DNA of 64,000 nt from an uncultured Prevotella sp. (lineage in GTDB: Bacteria > Bacteroidota > Bacteroidia > Bacteroidales > Bacteroidaceae). The notes under the pieces are model-generated. The model was not told where the DNA came from. It did not search any database and saw only the letters and a program-made list of their open reading frames with translations. Position numbers and translations under genes: made by a program. The DNA lies in assembly GCA_900315525.1 (NCBI GenBank), contig OMZO01000015.1, positions 1-64,000 of the forward strand, read 5' to 3'. Positions 43,715 through 54,104 of this stretch are shown here, piece after piece. Numbering within the stretch: position 1 is the first letter of the stretch; each line of letters starts with the position of its first letter.

Positions 43715-45127
43715 ATGAAGACATTCAACTATACAACAACGAGCAAAACGATCCTGGCGGACCTCTATACACCTGTGGGTGTGTATATGCGCCTGAGGGA
43801 CATCTACCCGCAAAGTGCACTGATGGAGAGTTCGGACTATCACGACTCTAACAACTCACGTTCGTTCATCGGCATCGGGCCTCTGGCCAGCGTCGCCATC
43901 GGACACGGAAAGGCTACCATCGCCTTCCCTGACGGCACGACGGAGAGCCATGAGGTGAATAAGACCTACCAGTCGGACAAGGCCATCCACGCACTCATCG
44001 ACTGCATCAAGGTGGAGGGCGACCACAGCGACGTCTGCGGACTCTATGGCTACACCTCGTTCAACGCTGTGCGCTACTTCGAGGACATCGCCGTGAAGGA
44101 CGAGACACAGGCGAAGAACGACGCCCCCGACATGCTGTATATACTATACAGGATCGTCATCGTGTTCGACCACTTCAACAACCAGTTGACGGTGGTAAGC
44201 TTAACACCCTCCGACCACCCCCAGAATGGCGAGGCAGACTTAGACAACATCATGAAAGCCATGAACAAGGCCAACGTGAAGGCTTACGACTTCCACCCTG
44301 TGGGTGACGTGAGAAGCACGCTGACTGACGAGGAGCACAAGGCTAACATCCGCAAGGGCATCCAGCACTGTCTGCGAGGCGATGTGTTCCAGATCGTGCT
44401 CAGCCGCCGCTTCATCCAGCAATACGAGGGCGACGACTTCAAGCTCTACCGTGCGCTGCGCAGCATCAATCCGAGTCCCTACCTCTTCTATTTCGATTTC
44501 GGCGGTTTCCGTATCTTCGGATCAAGTCCTGAGACCCACTGCCGCATCGAGGGCGACAAAGCTTACATCGACCCGATAGCAGGCACGACCAAGCGCACGG
44601 GCGACGCAGAGGCCGACCGTCAGGGAGCTGAGTATCTGCGCAATGACCCCAAGGAGAATGCAGAACACGTAATGCTGGTGGACTTGGCCCGCAACGACCT
44701 GTCGCGCAACTGTCACGACGTGAAGGTGGACTTCTATAAAGACCTACAATACTATTCGCACGTGATCCATCTGGTGTCAAGAGTGTCAGGTCAGCTCGAC
44801 GAGGGCGCCGACCCCATCAAGGCCTTTATCGACACCTTCCCAGCGGGCACACTCTCTGGTGCACCCAAAGTCAGGGCGATGCAACTGATCTCCGAGTACG
44901 AGCCACACAATCGTGGCGCCTATGGCGGCTGCATCGGCTATATCGGCCTCAACGGCAGCCTCAACCAAGCCATCACCATCCGCACGTTCGTCAGCCGCAA
45001 CGGCGAATTGTGGTTCCAAGCTGGCGGCGGCATCGTGGCCAAGAGCAATGAGGAATACGAGCTGCAGGAGGTAAACAACAAACTGGGCGCCCTGCGACGC
45101 GCTATCCTGATGGCTGAGAAAATGTAA
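43715..45127 (+). CDS. trpE: Anthranilate synthase component I
   Basis: The 470-residue chorismate-binding enzyme has the regulatory-site motif ALMESSDYHD near residue 28 (LLES-type Trp-binding site) and catalytic blocks GDVFQIVLSRRF, GSSPETHCR, PIAGTTKRTG and GTLSGAPKVRAM. It makes anthranilate from chorismate with TrpG. The conserved ES motif suggests feedback inhibition by Trp, in addition to attenuation. Confidence 0.97.
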   Translation: MKTFNYTTTSKTILADLYTPVGVYMRLRDIYPQSALMESSDYHDSNNSRSFIGIGPLASVAIGHGKATIAFPDGTTESHEVNKTYQSDKAIHALIDCIKVEGDHSDVCGLYGYTSFNAVRYFEDIAVKDETQAKNDAPDMLYILYRIVIVFDHFNNQLTVVSLTPSDHPQNGEADLDNIMKAMNKANVKAYDFHPVGDVRSTLTDEEHKANIRKGIQHCLRGDVFQIVLSRRFIQQYEGDDFKLYRALRSINPSPYLFYFDFGGFRIFGSSPETHCRIEGDKAYIDPIAGTTKRTGDAEADRQGAEYLRNDPKENAEHVMLVDLARNDLSRNCHDVKVDFYKDLQYYSHVIHLVSRVSGQLDEGADPIKAFIDTFPAGTLSGAPKVRAMQLISEYEPHNRGAYGGCIGYIGLNGSLNQAITIRTFVSRNGELWFQAGGGIVAKSNEEYELQEVNNKLGALRRAILMAEKM

Positions 45128-45157
45128 ACAAATGGCACCAATTAACACGATTTCAGT

Positions 45158-45721
45158 ATGAAAATAGCAATAATTGACAATTACGACTCGTTTACTTACA
45201 ATCTGAGTCATTTGGTAAAAGCGCTGGGTGCCGAAGTGACGGTCTATCGCAACGACCAGTTCGAGCTCCCACAGTTAGAGGCCTTCTCGAAGATCATCCT
45301 CTCGCCAGGACCAGGCATCCCGTCGGAGGCAGGACTGCTGCTCGACGTGATCCGCACCTATGCAGGCAAGAAGCCCATCCTCGGCGTCTGTCTGGGTCAT
45401 CAGGCCATCGGCGAGGTGTTTGGCGGCAAGCTTGAGAACCTCAGCGACGTGTTCCACGGGGTAGCCACAGAGGGCACGCAGTTTGGCAACGACGAGATTT
45501 TCTCCGGATTGCCCAGCCGCATCACAATGGGCCGCTATCACTCATGGGTGGTCTCGAAGGAAGGGTTCCCCGACTGTCTGGAGATTACTGCCGAGAGCGA
45601 TGAAGGACAGATCATGGCACTACGTCACAAGACGATGAACATCCGCGGCATACAGTTCCACCCTGAGAGCGTGCTGACACCCGACGGGCAGAAGATGCTA
45701 CAAAACTGGATGTTTTTGTGA
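45158..45721 (+). CDS. trpG: Anthranilate synthase component II (glutamine amidotransferase)
   Basis: The 187-residue class I amidotransferase has the oxyanion motif LSPGPGIPSEAG, nucleophile C78 in GVCLGHQAIGE and the His-Glu pair in GIQFHPESVLT. It supplies ammonia to TrpE. The 46-bp gap to trpD is A-rich with repeated AAAAAGGTAAAAAAGT units. Confidence 0.97.
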   Translation: MKIAIIDNYDSFTYNLSHLVKALGAEVTVYRNDQFELPQLEAFSKIILSPGPGIPSEAGLLLDVIRTYAGKKPILGVCLGHQAIGEVFGGKLENLSDVFHGVATEGTQFGNDEIFSGLPSRITMGRYHSWVVSKEGFPDCLEITAESDEGQIMALRHKTMNIRGIQFHPESVLTPDGQKMLQNWMFL

Positions 45722-45767
45722 AAAGGTAAAAAAGTAAAAAGGTAAAAAAGTAAAAAAGACTAGACAT

Positions 45768-46778
45768 ATGGCGCAGACAATGAAAGACATCCTGAACAGG
45801 ATGCTGAACCACGAGGAACTATCTCGTGAGGAAATGAAGAATATCCTGCTGGGCATCACGAAGAGTGAATTTCCCACAGAACAGATAACCGCACTGCTGA
45901 CCGCACTGCAGATGCGTGGTGTGACCGTCGATGAGTTGCTCGGCTTCCGCGACGGCATCCTGGAGACGGGCGTGCCTGCCATCCTGAATGCAGACCGCTA
46001 TATCGACGTGGTGGGCACTGGTGGTGACCGCAAGAACACGTTTAACATCTCGACGACCTCCTGCTTCGTCATCGCTGGCGCAGGCTATAAGGTGGCCAAA
46101 CATGGCAACTACGCAGCGACAAGCGTCAGTGGTGCCTCGAACGTCATCCAGCATCACGGCATCAAGTTCACTGACGACATCGACCGTCTGAACCGTTCGC
46201 TCGACGAGGCTGGCATCGTGTATCTCCACGCCCAGCTCTTCGCGAAGGCCATGAAGTTCGTAGGCCCCATCCGTAAGGCCCTGCAGTTCCCCACCATTTT
46301 CAACCTGCTGGGACCACTGGTGAACCCCAGTCAGCCAAAATGTCAGCTGCTCGGTGTGGCCAACCTCGACCAGATGCGACTCTATAATCAGGTATATCAG
46401 AAGATCGGCATCGACTATGGTATTGTGAACAGCATCGACGGCTATGACGAGATCTCGCTGACAGGCGACTTCAAGGTGACCACGAAACAGTATGAGCGCA
46501 TCTTCAAGCCACAGGACCTCGGCTTCGAGATTGCCAAGCCTGAGGAGCTCGTGGGAGGTGCGACAGAAGAAGAGGCCGCCCAGATCTTCGACAGCGTGCT
46601 CGAGAACCGTGCCCTGCCCGCCCAGAAAAACATCGTGCTGGCCAATGCCGCCTTTGGCATACAGGTACTGGAGAAGGGAGAGAAGAGCATCGAGGAGTGT
46701 ATCAACATCGCCCGCGAGAGCATCGACAGCGGCAAGGCACTCGCCACATTCAAGAAATTCGTAGAACTAAACAGTTAA
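45768..46778 (+). CDS. trpD: Anthranilate phosphoribosyltransferase
   Basis: The 336-residue protein has the PRPP-binding loop VVGTGGDRKNTFNISTTS and the KHGNYAATS motif. It transfers phosphoribose from PRPP to anthranilate. trpC follows after 3 bp. Confidence 0.97.
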   Translation: MAQTMKDILNRMLNHEELSREEMKNILLGITKSEFPTEQITALLTALQMRGVTVDELLGFRDGILETGVPAILNADRYIDVVGTGGDRKNTFNISTTSCFVIAGAGYKVAKHGNYAATSVSGASNVIQHHGIKFTDDIDRLNRSLDEAGIVYLHAQLFAKAMKFVGPIRKALQFPTIFNLLGPLVNPSQPKCQLLGVANLDQMRLYNQVYQKIGIDYGIVNSIDGYDEISLTGDFKVTTKQYERIFKPQDLGFEIAKPEELVGGATEEEAAQIFDSVLENRALPAQKNIVLANAAFGIQVLEKGEKSIEECINIARESIDSGKALATFKKFVELNS

Positions 46779-46781
46779 GAT

Positions 46782-47570
46782 ATGGCAGACATTTTAGAAG
46801 AAATCGTAGCTTACAAGAAAAACGAGGTTGAGCAATTCAAGAAAGAGCTCCATCAAATCTATCTGGAGGGGCGTGTTGAGATTCTCCAAAATGCCCTCAT
46901 ACCATCGATGAAGAATGCGCTGATGAAGTCGGATACTGGCATCATTGCAGAGTTCAAGCGCAAGTCACCTTCCAAGGGGTGGATCAATGAAGCCGCCACA
47001 GCGGATAAGGTGCCCATCAGCTATCAAGAGAATGGTGCAGCCGCCATCAGCATCCTGACCGACTCCCATTACTTCGGAGGTAGCAACGTTTATGTCAGGA
47101 CGGCTATTGCCTCGAAGGTAAGAATCCCCATTTTGTATAAGAATTTCATCATCGACGAATACCAGATCTACCAAGCCAAGATCTGTGGTGCATCTGCCAT
47201 CCTGCTGATTGCAGCCTGTCTCACGAAGGAGCAATGCAGACAGTTCATAACCAAAGCCCACGAGCTGGAGTTGGAGGTGCTGTTGGAAATGCACAACGAG
47301 GAAGAGACGGAATACGCAGAACTGGAACCAGACCTGTATGGCATCAACAACCGCAACCTGGGCACCTTCGAAACAGACGTCAACAACTCTTTCCAACTGA
47401 TCGAGCGTCTGCCTGCCGAGGGCGTGAAAGTCAGCGAGAGTGGCATCTCCGATCCTGACACCATCCGACAGTTGAGAGCCTGCGGCTACAAGGGATTCCT
47501 CATCGGCGAGACCTTCATGAAAGAAGCCGACCCAGGTCTGGCCTTAAAGAACTTCATCGCCCAAATATGA
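46782..47570 (+). CDS. trpC: Indole-3-glycerol phosphate synthase
   Basis: The 262-residue TIM barrel has the family motif IAEFKRKSPSKGWI with catalytic lysines, VLLEMHNEEE, GINNRNLGTFETD and VSESGI. It is separate from TrpF here, unlike the fused E. coli enzyme; the two genes overlap by 4 bp. Confidence 0.97.
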   Translation: MADILEEIVAYKKNEVEQFKKELHQIYLEGRVEILQNALIPSMKNALMKSDTGIIAEFKRKSPSKGWINEAATADKVPISYQENGAAAISILTDSHYFGGSNVYVRTAIASKVRIPILYKNFIIDEYQIYQAKICGASAILLIAACLTKEQCRQFITKAHELELEVLLEMHNEEETEYAELEPDLYGINNRNLGTFETDVNNSFQLIERLPAEGVKVSESGISDPDTIRQLRACGYKGFLIGETFMKEADPGLALKNFIAQI

Positions 47571-48172
47571 TCGTGAAAGTCTGCGGCATGCGGGATGCCG
47601 CGAATATCCGCCAGCTGGAAGCACTGGGCATCGACTGGATGGGCATGATCTTCTGGCCCAAAAGCAAGCGCTACGTATCCATGCCCCCAGTCTATCTGCC
47701 CCAGCACGTGAGGAAGGTCGGCGTCTTCGTGGATGCAAGCCTCGACGCTATCCGTCAGCACGTCGAAGACTATCAGCTGGACATCGTACAACTACACGGT
47801 CAGGAGTCGCCAGAGACGCTGAAGACCCTCAAGCCGCTAACGCTCATCAAAGCCCTCAACATCGCGACGCCAGAAGACCTGCAAAAAACGGAACCCTACG
47901 AAGGACTGGCCGACTATTTCCTATTCGACACGAAAGGGAAATCCGTAGGCGGCAATGGCGAGAAATTCGACTGGTCGGTACTCGACAGCTATCAGGGCGA
48001 GACTCCCTTCCTGCTCAGTGGCGGCATCGGACCTAAGGACACGCAAGACGTCAAGACATTTCATCATCCGAAATGCATCGGCATAGACCTCAATTCCCGC
48101 TTTGAAACGGAGCCAGGGCTCAAAGATATCACAAAACTCAAACAATTCTTAGAAGCAATCAGGTATGAATAA
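47567..48172 (+). CDS. trpF: Phosphoribosylanthranilate isomerase
   Basis: The 201-residue TIM barrel starts [18 protein letters not shown] with the catalytic Cys, and has [10 protein letters not shown] and the phosphate-site LLSGGIGP. It isomerises phosphoribosylanthranilate. It overlaps trpA by 8 bp. Confidence 0.96.
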   Translation: MIVKVCGMRDAANIRQLEALGIDWMGMIFWPKSKRYVSMPPVYLPQHVRKVGVFVDASLDAIRQHVEDYQLDIVQLHGQESPETLKTLKPLTLIKALNIATPEDLQKTEPYEGLADYFLFDTKGKSVGGNGEKFDWSVLDSYQGETPFLLSGGIGPKDTQDVKTFHHPKCIGIDLNSRFETEPGLKDITKLKQFLEAIRYE

Positions 48173-48941
48173 GATCAACCAACTTTTCGAAAACAATAAG
48201 GGACGCAAGCTCCTGTCGCTCTATTTCTGTGCAGGATGTCCTTCACTTGACAACACGGGCGAGGTCATCAAGACCATGCAACGCAGGGGAATCGACATGA
48301 TCGAAGTAGGCATTCCCTTCAGTGATCCACTGGCCGACGGTCCCGTCATCCAAAGTGCTGCAACACAGGCCCTCAAGAACGGGATGAGTCTGAAGAAACT
48401 CTTCGGCCAGTTGAAAGACATCAAGGACGAGGTACAGATTCCGCTCGTGCTCATGGGTTATCTCAACCCCATCCTCCACTATGGCATCGAAGCCTTTTGC
48501 CAGAGTTGTGTGGAGAGTGGCGTCAGTGGTGCCATCATCCCCGACTTGCCCTTCAAGGACTATCAGGACATCGTGAAACCCGTAGCCGACAAGTACGACC
48601 TACGCATCATCATGCTCATCACCCCAGAGACCAGCGAGGAGCGCATCCGATTCATCGACGAGCATACAGACGGTTTTATTTATATGGTATCCTCGGCAGC
48701 CATCACAGGTGCCCAGAAATCCTTCGACGACGCCAAGCAGGAGTACTTCCGTCGCATCAACGACATGAACCTGCGCAACCCACGTATGATCGGCTTTGGC
48801 ATCAGCAACAAGCAGACACTCGAGGCTGCCCAGCAGAATGCCGCTGGCGCCATCATCGGCAGTAAGTTTGTCACGCTGCTCAACGAAAGCAACAATGCCG
48901 ACGAGGCACTCGACAAGCTTTTCGACGCACTCGAAAGATAA
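48165..48941 (+). CDS. trpA: Tryptophan synthase alpha subunit
   Basis: The 258-residue protein has the signature [19 protein letters not shown] with the catalytic Glu and Asp region. It releases indole from indole-3-glycerol phosphate. It is the last gene of the trp operon. Confidence 0.97.
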   Translation: MNKINQLFENNKGRKLLSLYFCAGCPSLDNTGEVIKTMQRRGIDMIEVGIPFSDPLADGPVIQSAATQALKNGMSLKKLFGQLKDIKDEVQIPLVLMGYLNPILHYGIEAFCQSCVESGVSGAIIPDLPFKDYQDIVKPVADKYDLRIIMLITPETSEERIRFIDEHTDGFIYMVSSAAITGAQKSFDDAKQEYFRRINDMNLRNPRMIGFGISNKQTLEAAQQNAAGAIIGSKFVTLLNESNNADEALDKLFDALER

Positions 48942-48949
48942 CGTTTACG
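48940..48949 (-). promoter_or_regulatory. GTAAACGTT operator upstream of the pectinase gene
   Basis: AACGTTTACG on the plus strand, the complement of CGTAAACGTT, centred about 48 bp upstream of the -7 box at 48993. The same core lies at 53965 and 62089. It overlaps the 3' end of trpA. Confidence 0.55.
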
Positions 48950-48992
48950 TCATTTTTCTGCTGTTTTAGTTCGTAGTCTCACTTTTTTTGCG

Positions 48993-49000
48993 TATCTTTG
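48993..49000 (+). promoter_or_regulatory. -7 box of the GH28-GH105 gene
   Basis: TATCTTTG with no -33 TTG at the usual distance, consistent with a promoter that needs an activator. Confidence 0.6.
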
Positions 49001-49047
49001 TCGGCAAATTAAGGACTACGGACTAAAACATTTCACATTTTATAAGT

Positions 49048-52000
49048 ATGAGAAGACTATTTCAATTGCTGACATTATGCCTGTTGCTCCCCTTAGCTGC
49101 AGCTGCACAACAATGGGATGAAGCCCAGTACAAGCAGATAGAGCAGAGCATCCGAGTACCGCAATTCGCGGACAAGGCATATGTAATCACCAAGTATGGC
49201 GCCAAGACGACCAATACGGCTGCCCAGAACCAGAAAGCCATCCAGAAGGCCATCGACCTCTGTTCGAAAAAGGGCGGTGGGCGCGTCATTGTGCCTGCCG
49301 GTGACAAGTTCCTCACTGGTGCCATCACCCTGAAGAACGGCGTCAACCTCCATGTAGAGGAAGGTGCTGTGCTCGAATTTGCCTTCCAGCCCGAGCTCTA
49401 CCCCATCGTAGAGACCTCCTGGGAAGGACTGGAGTGCTTCAACCTCTCACCCTGTGTCTATGCCTTTGGAGCCAAGGATATCGCCATCACAGGTAAGGGC
49501 ACCATCGATGGCGGTGGTTCGAATGACACCTGGTGGCCCTGGAACGGCAATGCCCGTTTCGGATGGAAGGAAGGTATGATCAGCCAGCGTGGTGGTTCGC
49601 GTGCCCGTCTGTTGAAGAACGGCGAGGACGGCATCCCCATGTATAATGAGAAAGGAGAACGCTCGCCCGAGCGCGTATTTGGCGCTCAGGACGGTCTGCG
49701 CCCACAGCTCGTCAGCTTCAACAAGTGTGAGGGAATCCTCCTCGAAGACGTCACCCTGCTGCGCTCACCCTTCTGGGTGATCCATCCCCTCCACTCTACA
49801 GACATCACCGTGCGTCGTGTGAAGATGATCAACGATGGTCCCAATGGCGACGGCTGCGACCCTGAGTGCTGCGACCGTGTGCTCATCGAAGACTGTTTCT
49901 TCAACACTGGCGACGACTGTATCGCCATCAAGAGCGGACGCAACCGTGACGGCCGCGAGCGGAACATGCCCTCGAAGAACATCATCATCCGCAACTGCGA
50001 GATGAAGAACGGACATGGGGGCGTGGTCATCGGCTCGGAGATCTCTGGTGGCTGCCAGAACGTGTATGCCCACGACTGCGTGATGGACTCTCCTGAACTG
50101 GAGCGCGTGCTCCGCATCAAGACCAACTCCTGTCGCGGCGGTATCATCGAGAATATCAACATGCGCAACGTGAAAGTCGGTGTCTGCAAAGAGTCTGTGC
50201 TGAAGATCAACCTCGACTACGAGCACAATGAGATCTGCTGTCGTGGTTTCTATCCGACTGTCCGCAACGTCTATATGGAGAATGTCACCAGTGAGAAGTC
50301 AAAATATGGCGTACAGATCATCGGCCTCGATGAAGACACATACGTCTATGACATCAACGTGAAGAATTGTAAGTTCAACGGTGTGAAAGACGGCAACTTC
50401 ATGAGTGGCAAGACCCGCAACGTGAACTTTGACAATCTGTTCATCAACGGCAGTCTCGCTCTGATAGAGGCTCCCTATAAGCACTACAGCGAATGGCTCA
50501 CCTACTCAGAGATGAAACGCGTGCCGAAGAGCTTCCTGCTCGACTTCTCGAAGAAGCCCAAGTGGAGCTATGTCATGGGTATCGAACTCGAAGGCATGCT
50601 CGACACTTATCTGGCCTATGGCGGTGAGGATATCCGCAAGTACTGCCAGGAATATACCGATACGATGATCAACGAGAAGGGCGACATCCGTGGCTACGAC
50701 ATCCTCGAGTATAATCTCGACAACATCCGCACAGGTCATTTCGTGACACGCATGTACAACCTCTATCCCGAGCCCAAGAACAAGCTGGCCATCAACACCA
50801 TGATGAAACAGTTACAGAACCAGCCCCGCACGATTGCCGACAAGGTGTTCTGGCACAAGGCCATCTACGCCTACCAAGTATGGCTCGACGGAATCTTCAT
50901 GGGGCTGCCCTTCCGCTGTCTGACAGCTGCCACACAACTGAAGCCGAAAGAGGCCAACAAAATATACGACGATGCCGTGAATCAGCTGAAGATCACCTAT
51001 GAACGTACCCTTGATCCCAAGACCGGCCTGAACCGTCATGCCTACGACGAGACGCGCGACGCCTTCTGGAGTGACAACGAGACGGGACTCTCCCAACACT
51101 GCTGGGGACGGGCACAAGGATGGTTCTCGATGGCCCTTATCGAGGTGCTCGACGCACTGCCCGAGGACTACAGCCGCAGAAGAGAGGTGCTCGAGCTGTT
51201 GCAGAAAGACCTTGACGCTGTCATCAAGTGGCAAGACAAGGAGACAGGCACCTGGTATCAGGTGATGGACGCTCCTGGCAAGGAAGGCAACTATCTGGAG
51301 TCAACCTGTACTTCGATGTTCGCCTATGTCCTGCTCAAGGCTTATAACAAAGGTTATCTCGGCACGAAATATCGCGATGCAGGCATCAAGGCCTATCAAG
51401 GTATCATCAAGAACTTCATCCGCGTGAATGCTGACAAGACGATCTCGCTGACACAGTGTTGCGAGGTAGCAGGACTTGGTCCTGCAGCCACCCCACAGGT
51501 CATTGCAGCCATGAAGAAAATCAACCCCAAGGGCAACGTGAAAGAGAACAAGCGACGAGACGGAGGCTATGCCTATTACCTCTCCGAACCTATCCGAGAC
51601 AACGATGCCAAGGGCGTAGGTCCGTTTATCTGGGCTTCGCTCGAAATTGAGAAACTAGGATACGATGTAAACAACGTGACGGCCTCTATAGACCGTCACG
51701 CTGTTGTAAATAGGCACAACCCCGTCATCACTGAGGCCAACGACCTGGCATCGCTCACTGTCGGAAACGGCCATTTCGCCACAACGGTTGACATCACTGG
51801 ACTGCAGAGCTTCCCTTTTGATTATGGGGCAGGTGTGCCCCTGAACGCCATGTCCGACTGGGGGTGGCATAAGTTCGAAAACACCAGCCGCCTGACACCT
51901 GCGGAGAGTGAGAAAAGCTTTGACTTCGGCCACGGGCATCAGGAGATCTATGCAGTGGAATATAAGAAGGCAGAGGACGGGCGTCATAAGGAGGCTACAG

Positions 52001-53850
52001 AATATTTCCGTGTGAACCCACATCGTCTGAATCTCGGAACAATAGGCTTCGACCTCAAAGACAAGGAAGGTCGTCAACTCAAGCTCAAGGAGCTGAAAGA
52101 TATCCATCAGGAGCAGAAGCTCTGGGACGGAGAGATCGAATCCGTCTTTACAGCCGATGGTGAGCAGATGGAAGTCACGACAGGCGTCCACCCCACCAAG
52201 GACGCACTCTATGCCAGAGTCAAGAGCCACTTGCTGAAAGACCAGCGCGCCACAATTGCCTTCCATTTCTCCTACCCCACAGGAAAACATGCTGACGATG
52301 CCAACGACTGGACAAAGCCAGAGCGCCACCAGTCGTCCATCATTGCACAAGACACCCATTCCGCCCTCATCGAGCGCACCCTCGACAGCACCCAATATTA
52401 TGTTCGCATACAATGGGAAGGGCAAGCTAACCTTGAGACCTGCGACAGCCACCACTTCGAGCTCGCCACTTCAGATGATGTCCTGACTTTCTCTGCAGAA
52501 TACCTGCCTTATAAACCAAACATCTCAAACAAAGCCGACGCCATCAGCTTCGAATACGATCAATACCACAAGGCCACCCTGCGCCACTGGAACCATTGGT
52601 GGAAAGCAGGTGCCTTCATCGATTTCAGTCAGTGCACAGACCCTCGTGCCAAGGAATTAGAACGCCGAGTGATCCTTTCACAATACCTCACACAGATCAA
52701 CTGCGCCAACAACATGCCCCCACAAGAGTCGGGACTCACCTACAACACCTGGTTCGGACGTCCGCACCTCGAGATGACCTGGTGGCATGTCGTTGACTTT
52801 GCGCTCTGGAATCGTCCAGCGGTCGTGGAGCAGATATTAGATTGGTATAACGACACAGCCTACCCTGTAGCTCGACAGATAGCAGAGCGTCAAGGTTTCA
52901 AGGGAGTCCGATGGATGAAGATGACTGATCCCTGGGCTGGTGAGGCACCCTCCAACACTGGTTCGTTCCTGATCTGGCAGCAACCTCACTACATCTATCT
53001 GGCAGAAGAAATCTATCGCAGCAAGCCTACCACTGAAACGCTGAAGAAATACGGCGAGCAGGTTGAGGCAACCGCAGAATTCATGGCAGATTTCGTCACA
53101 TACGATGCCAAGACCAAACGCTACACACTAAAAGGAGCAACGGCCATGCAAGAATGTATGACCAAGGACATCAGCTATAACCACCCCTTCGAACTGGCCT
53201 ATTGGCAATACGGCCTCAGCATTGCACAAGCATGGCGCATCCGTCAAGGCAAGCCACGCCAGACGCAATGGGACGACATCATCAACAAACTCTCCCCGCT
53301 TCCAGCAGCCAACAACATCTATACCGCTGGCCTCCCTATTGGAAACGTGGACCAGTTGGAATCCTTCGACCCCTTCAATACCGTAGGCGGAAAGAGTACG
53401 AAACCAACATCCAAGGAAAGTTTTGCCGACAAATGCCGCAACGACCACCCAGCCGTGCTCGGTGCCTGTGGTCTGCTCCCCGCCACCTTATTATATAATA
53501 ACGACAAGATGAAAGCAACCCTAGACTGGGTGATGAAACACTGGAACTGGCAGACCACCTGGGGCTGGGATTACGGTATGATAGCCATGTGTGCTGCCCG
53601 TCTCGGCGATCCAGAGACAGCCCTGAAAGCCCTGTTCATCGACACTCAGAAAAACACCTATCTGCCCAACGGCCATAACTTCCAGACACCAGACCGTCTG
53701 CGCATCTATCTGCCTGGCAATGGTGCTCTGCTTACAGCAGTTGCCATGATGTGTGCAGGCTGGGACGGTTGTAAGGAACCACTGAATCCTGGTTTCCCCA
53801 AAGACGGCAAATGGAATGTCCGTTGGGAAGGATTGCAAAAAATGCAGTAG
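49048..53850 (+). CDS. Pectin-degrading fusion enzyme: GH28, GH105 and a third (alpha/alpha)6 domain
   Basis: The 1600-residue protein has a signal peptide (MRRLFQLLTLCLLLPLAAAA). Residues about 40-480 are a GH28 polygalacturonase beta-helix with NDGPNGDGCDP, FNTGDDCIAIKSG and GHGGVVIGSE. Residues about 500-870 are a GH105 unsaturated-galacturonyl hydrolase (YQVWLDGIFMGLPF with the catalytic Asp near 614, CWGRAQGWFSMALIEVLDAL). Residues about 880-1600 form a long six-hairpin glycosidase-like domain, with TYNTWFGRPHLEMTWWHVVD recalling GH65/GH95-type enzymes, family not named here. Cleaving galacturonan and hydrolysing the resulting unsaturated ends in one chain is a sensible design. Confidence 0.9.
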   Translation: MRRLFQLLTLCLLLPLAAAAQQWDEAQYKQIEQSIRVPQFADKAYVITKYGAKTTNTAAQNQKAIQKAIDLCSKKGGGRVIVPAGDKFLTGAITLKNGVNLHVEEGAVLEFAFQPELYPIVETSWEGLECFNLSPCVYAFGAKDIAITGKGTIDGGGSNDTWWPWNGNARFGWKEGMISQRGGSRARLLKNGEDGIPMYNEKGERSPERVFGAQDGLRPQLVSFNKCEGILLEDVTLLRSPFWVIHPLHSTDITVRRVKMINDGPNGDGCDPECCDRVLIEDCFFNTGDDCIAIKSGRNRDGRERNMPSKNIIIRNCEMKNGHGGVVIGSEISGGCQNVYAHDCVMDSPELERVLRIKTNSCRGGIIENINMRNVKVGVCKESVLKINLDYEHNEICCRGFYPTVRNVYMENVTSEKSKYGVQIIGLDEDTYVYDINVKNCKFNGVKDGNFMSGKTRNVNFDNLFINGSLALIEAPYKHYSEWLTYSEMKRVPKSFLLDFSKKPKWSYVMGIELEGMLDTYLAYGGEDIRKYCQEYTDTMINEKGDIRGYDILEYNLDNIRTGHFVTRMYNLYPEPKNKLAINTMMKQLQNQPRTIADKVFWHKAIYAYQVWLDGIFMGLPFRCLTAATQLKPKEANKIYDDAVNQLKITYERTLDPKTGLNRHAYDETRDAFWSDNETGLSQHCWGRAQGWFSMALIEVLDALPEDYSRRREVLELLQKDLDAVIKWQDKETGTWYQVMDAPGKEGNYLESTCTSMFAYVLLKAYNKGYLGTKYRDAGIKAYQGIIKNFIRVNADKTISLTQCCEVAGLGPAATPQVIAAMKKINPKGNVKENKRRDGGYAYYLSEPIRDNDAKGVGPFIWASLEIEKLGYDVNNVTASIDRHAVVNRHNPVITEANDLASLTVGNGHFATTVDITGLQSFPFDYGAGVPLNAMSDWGWHKFENTSRLTPAESEKSFDFGHGHQEIYAVEYKKAEDGRHKEATEYFRVNPHRLNLGTIGFDLKDKEGRQLKLKELKDIHQEQKLWDGEIESVFTADGEQMEVTTGVHPTKDALYARVKSHLLKDQRATIAFHFSYPTGKHADDANDWTKPERHQSSIIAQDTHSALIERTLDSTQYYVRIQWEGQANLETCDSHHFELATSDDVLTFSAEYLPYKPNISNKADAISFEYDQYHKATLRHWNHWWKAGAFIDFSQCTDPRAKELERRVILSQYLTQINCANNMPPQESGLTYNTWFGRPHLEMTWWHVVDFALWNRPAVVEQILDWYNDTAYPVARQIAERQGFKGVRWMKMTDPWAGEAPSNTGSFLIWQQPHYIYLAEEIYRSKPTTETLKKYGEQVEATAEFMADFVTYDAKTKRYTLKGATAMQECMTKDISYNHPFELAYWQYGLSIAQAWRIRQGKPRQTQWDDIINKLSPLPAANNIYTAGLPIGNVDQLESFDPFNTVGGKSTKPTSKESFADKCRNDHPAVLGACGLLPATLLYNNDKMKATLDWVMKHWNWQTTWGWDYGMIAMCAARLGDPETALKALFIDTQKNTYLPNGHNFQTPDRLRIYLPGNGALLTAVAMMCAGWDGCKEPLNPGFPKDGKWNVRWEGLQKMQ

Positions 53851-53964
53851 AAATATCAATTTTTAGGGTTAAAACTTGCATGTCTCAAGATTTTTAGTTA
53901 TCTTTGCACTCGTCAGACTAAAACAAATTATTGCCATTTTCAAGAAAATTTTAAACGGTTTTCC

Positions 53965-53977
53965 GTAAACGTTTTCA
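53965..53977 (+). promoter_or_regulatory. GTAAACGTTTTCA operator upstream of the pectate lyase operon
   Basis: GTAAACGTTTTCA recurs exactly at 62089. A related half-copy TAAACGGTTTTCC lies just upstream at 53952-53964. It is 54 bp upstream of the -7 box at 54031. Confidence 0.6.
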
Positions 53978-54030
53978 CAAAAAGACGGCGGTAAAGCAAG
54001 AAAAAAAGGAAAATTCTGCAATTATTATTG

Positions 54031-54038
54031 TACCTTTG
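54031..54038 (+). promoter_or_regulatory. -7 box of the PL1-SusCD operon
   Basis: TACCTTTG without a -33 TTG, in the 254-bp gap 53851-54104. The gap holds this box, the operator and no gene I can see. Confidence 0.6.
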
Positions 54039-54104
54039 CAGACAAATCGCTAAACAAATACAAGAAATTGCCGTTTCCTTCTGCATTTGAAAGAATAACT
54101 ACAG

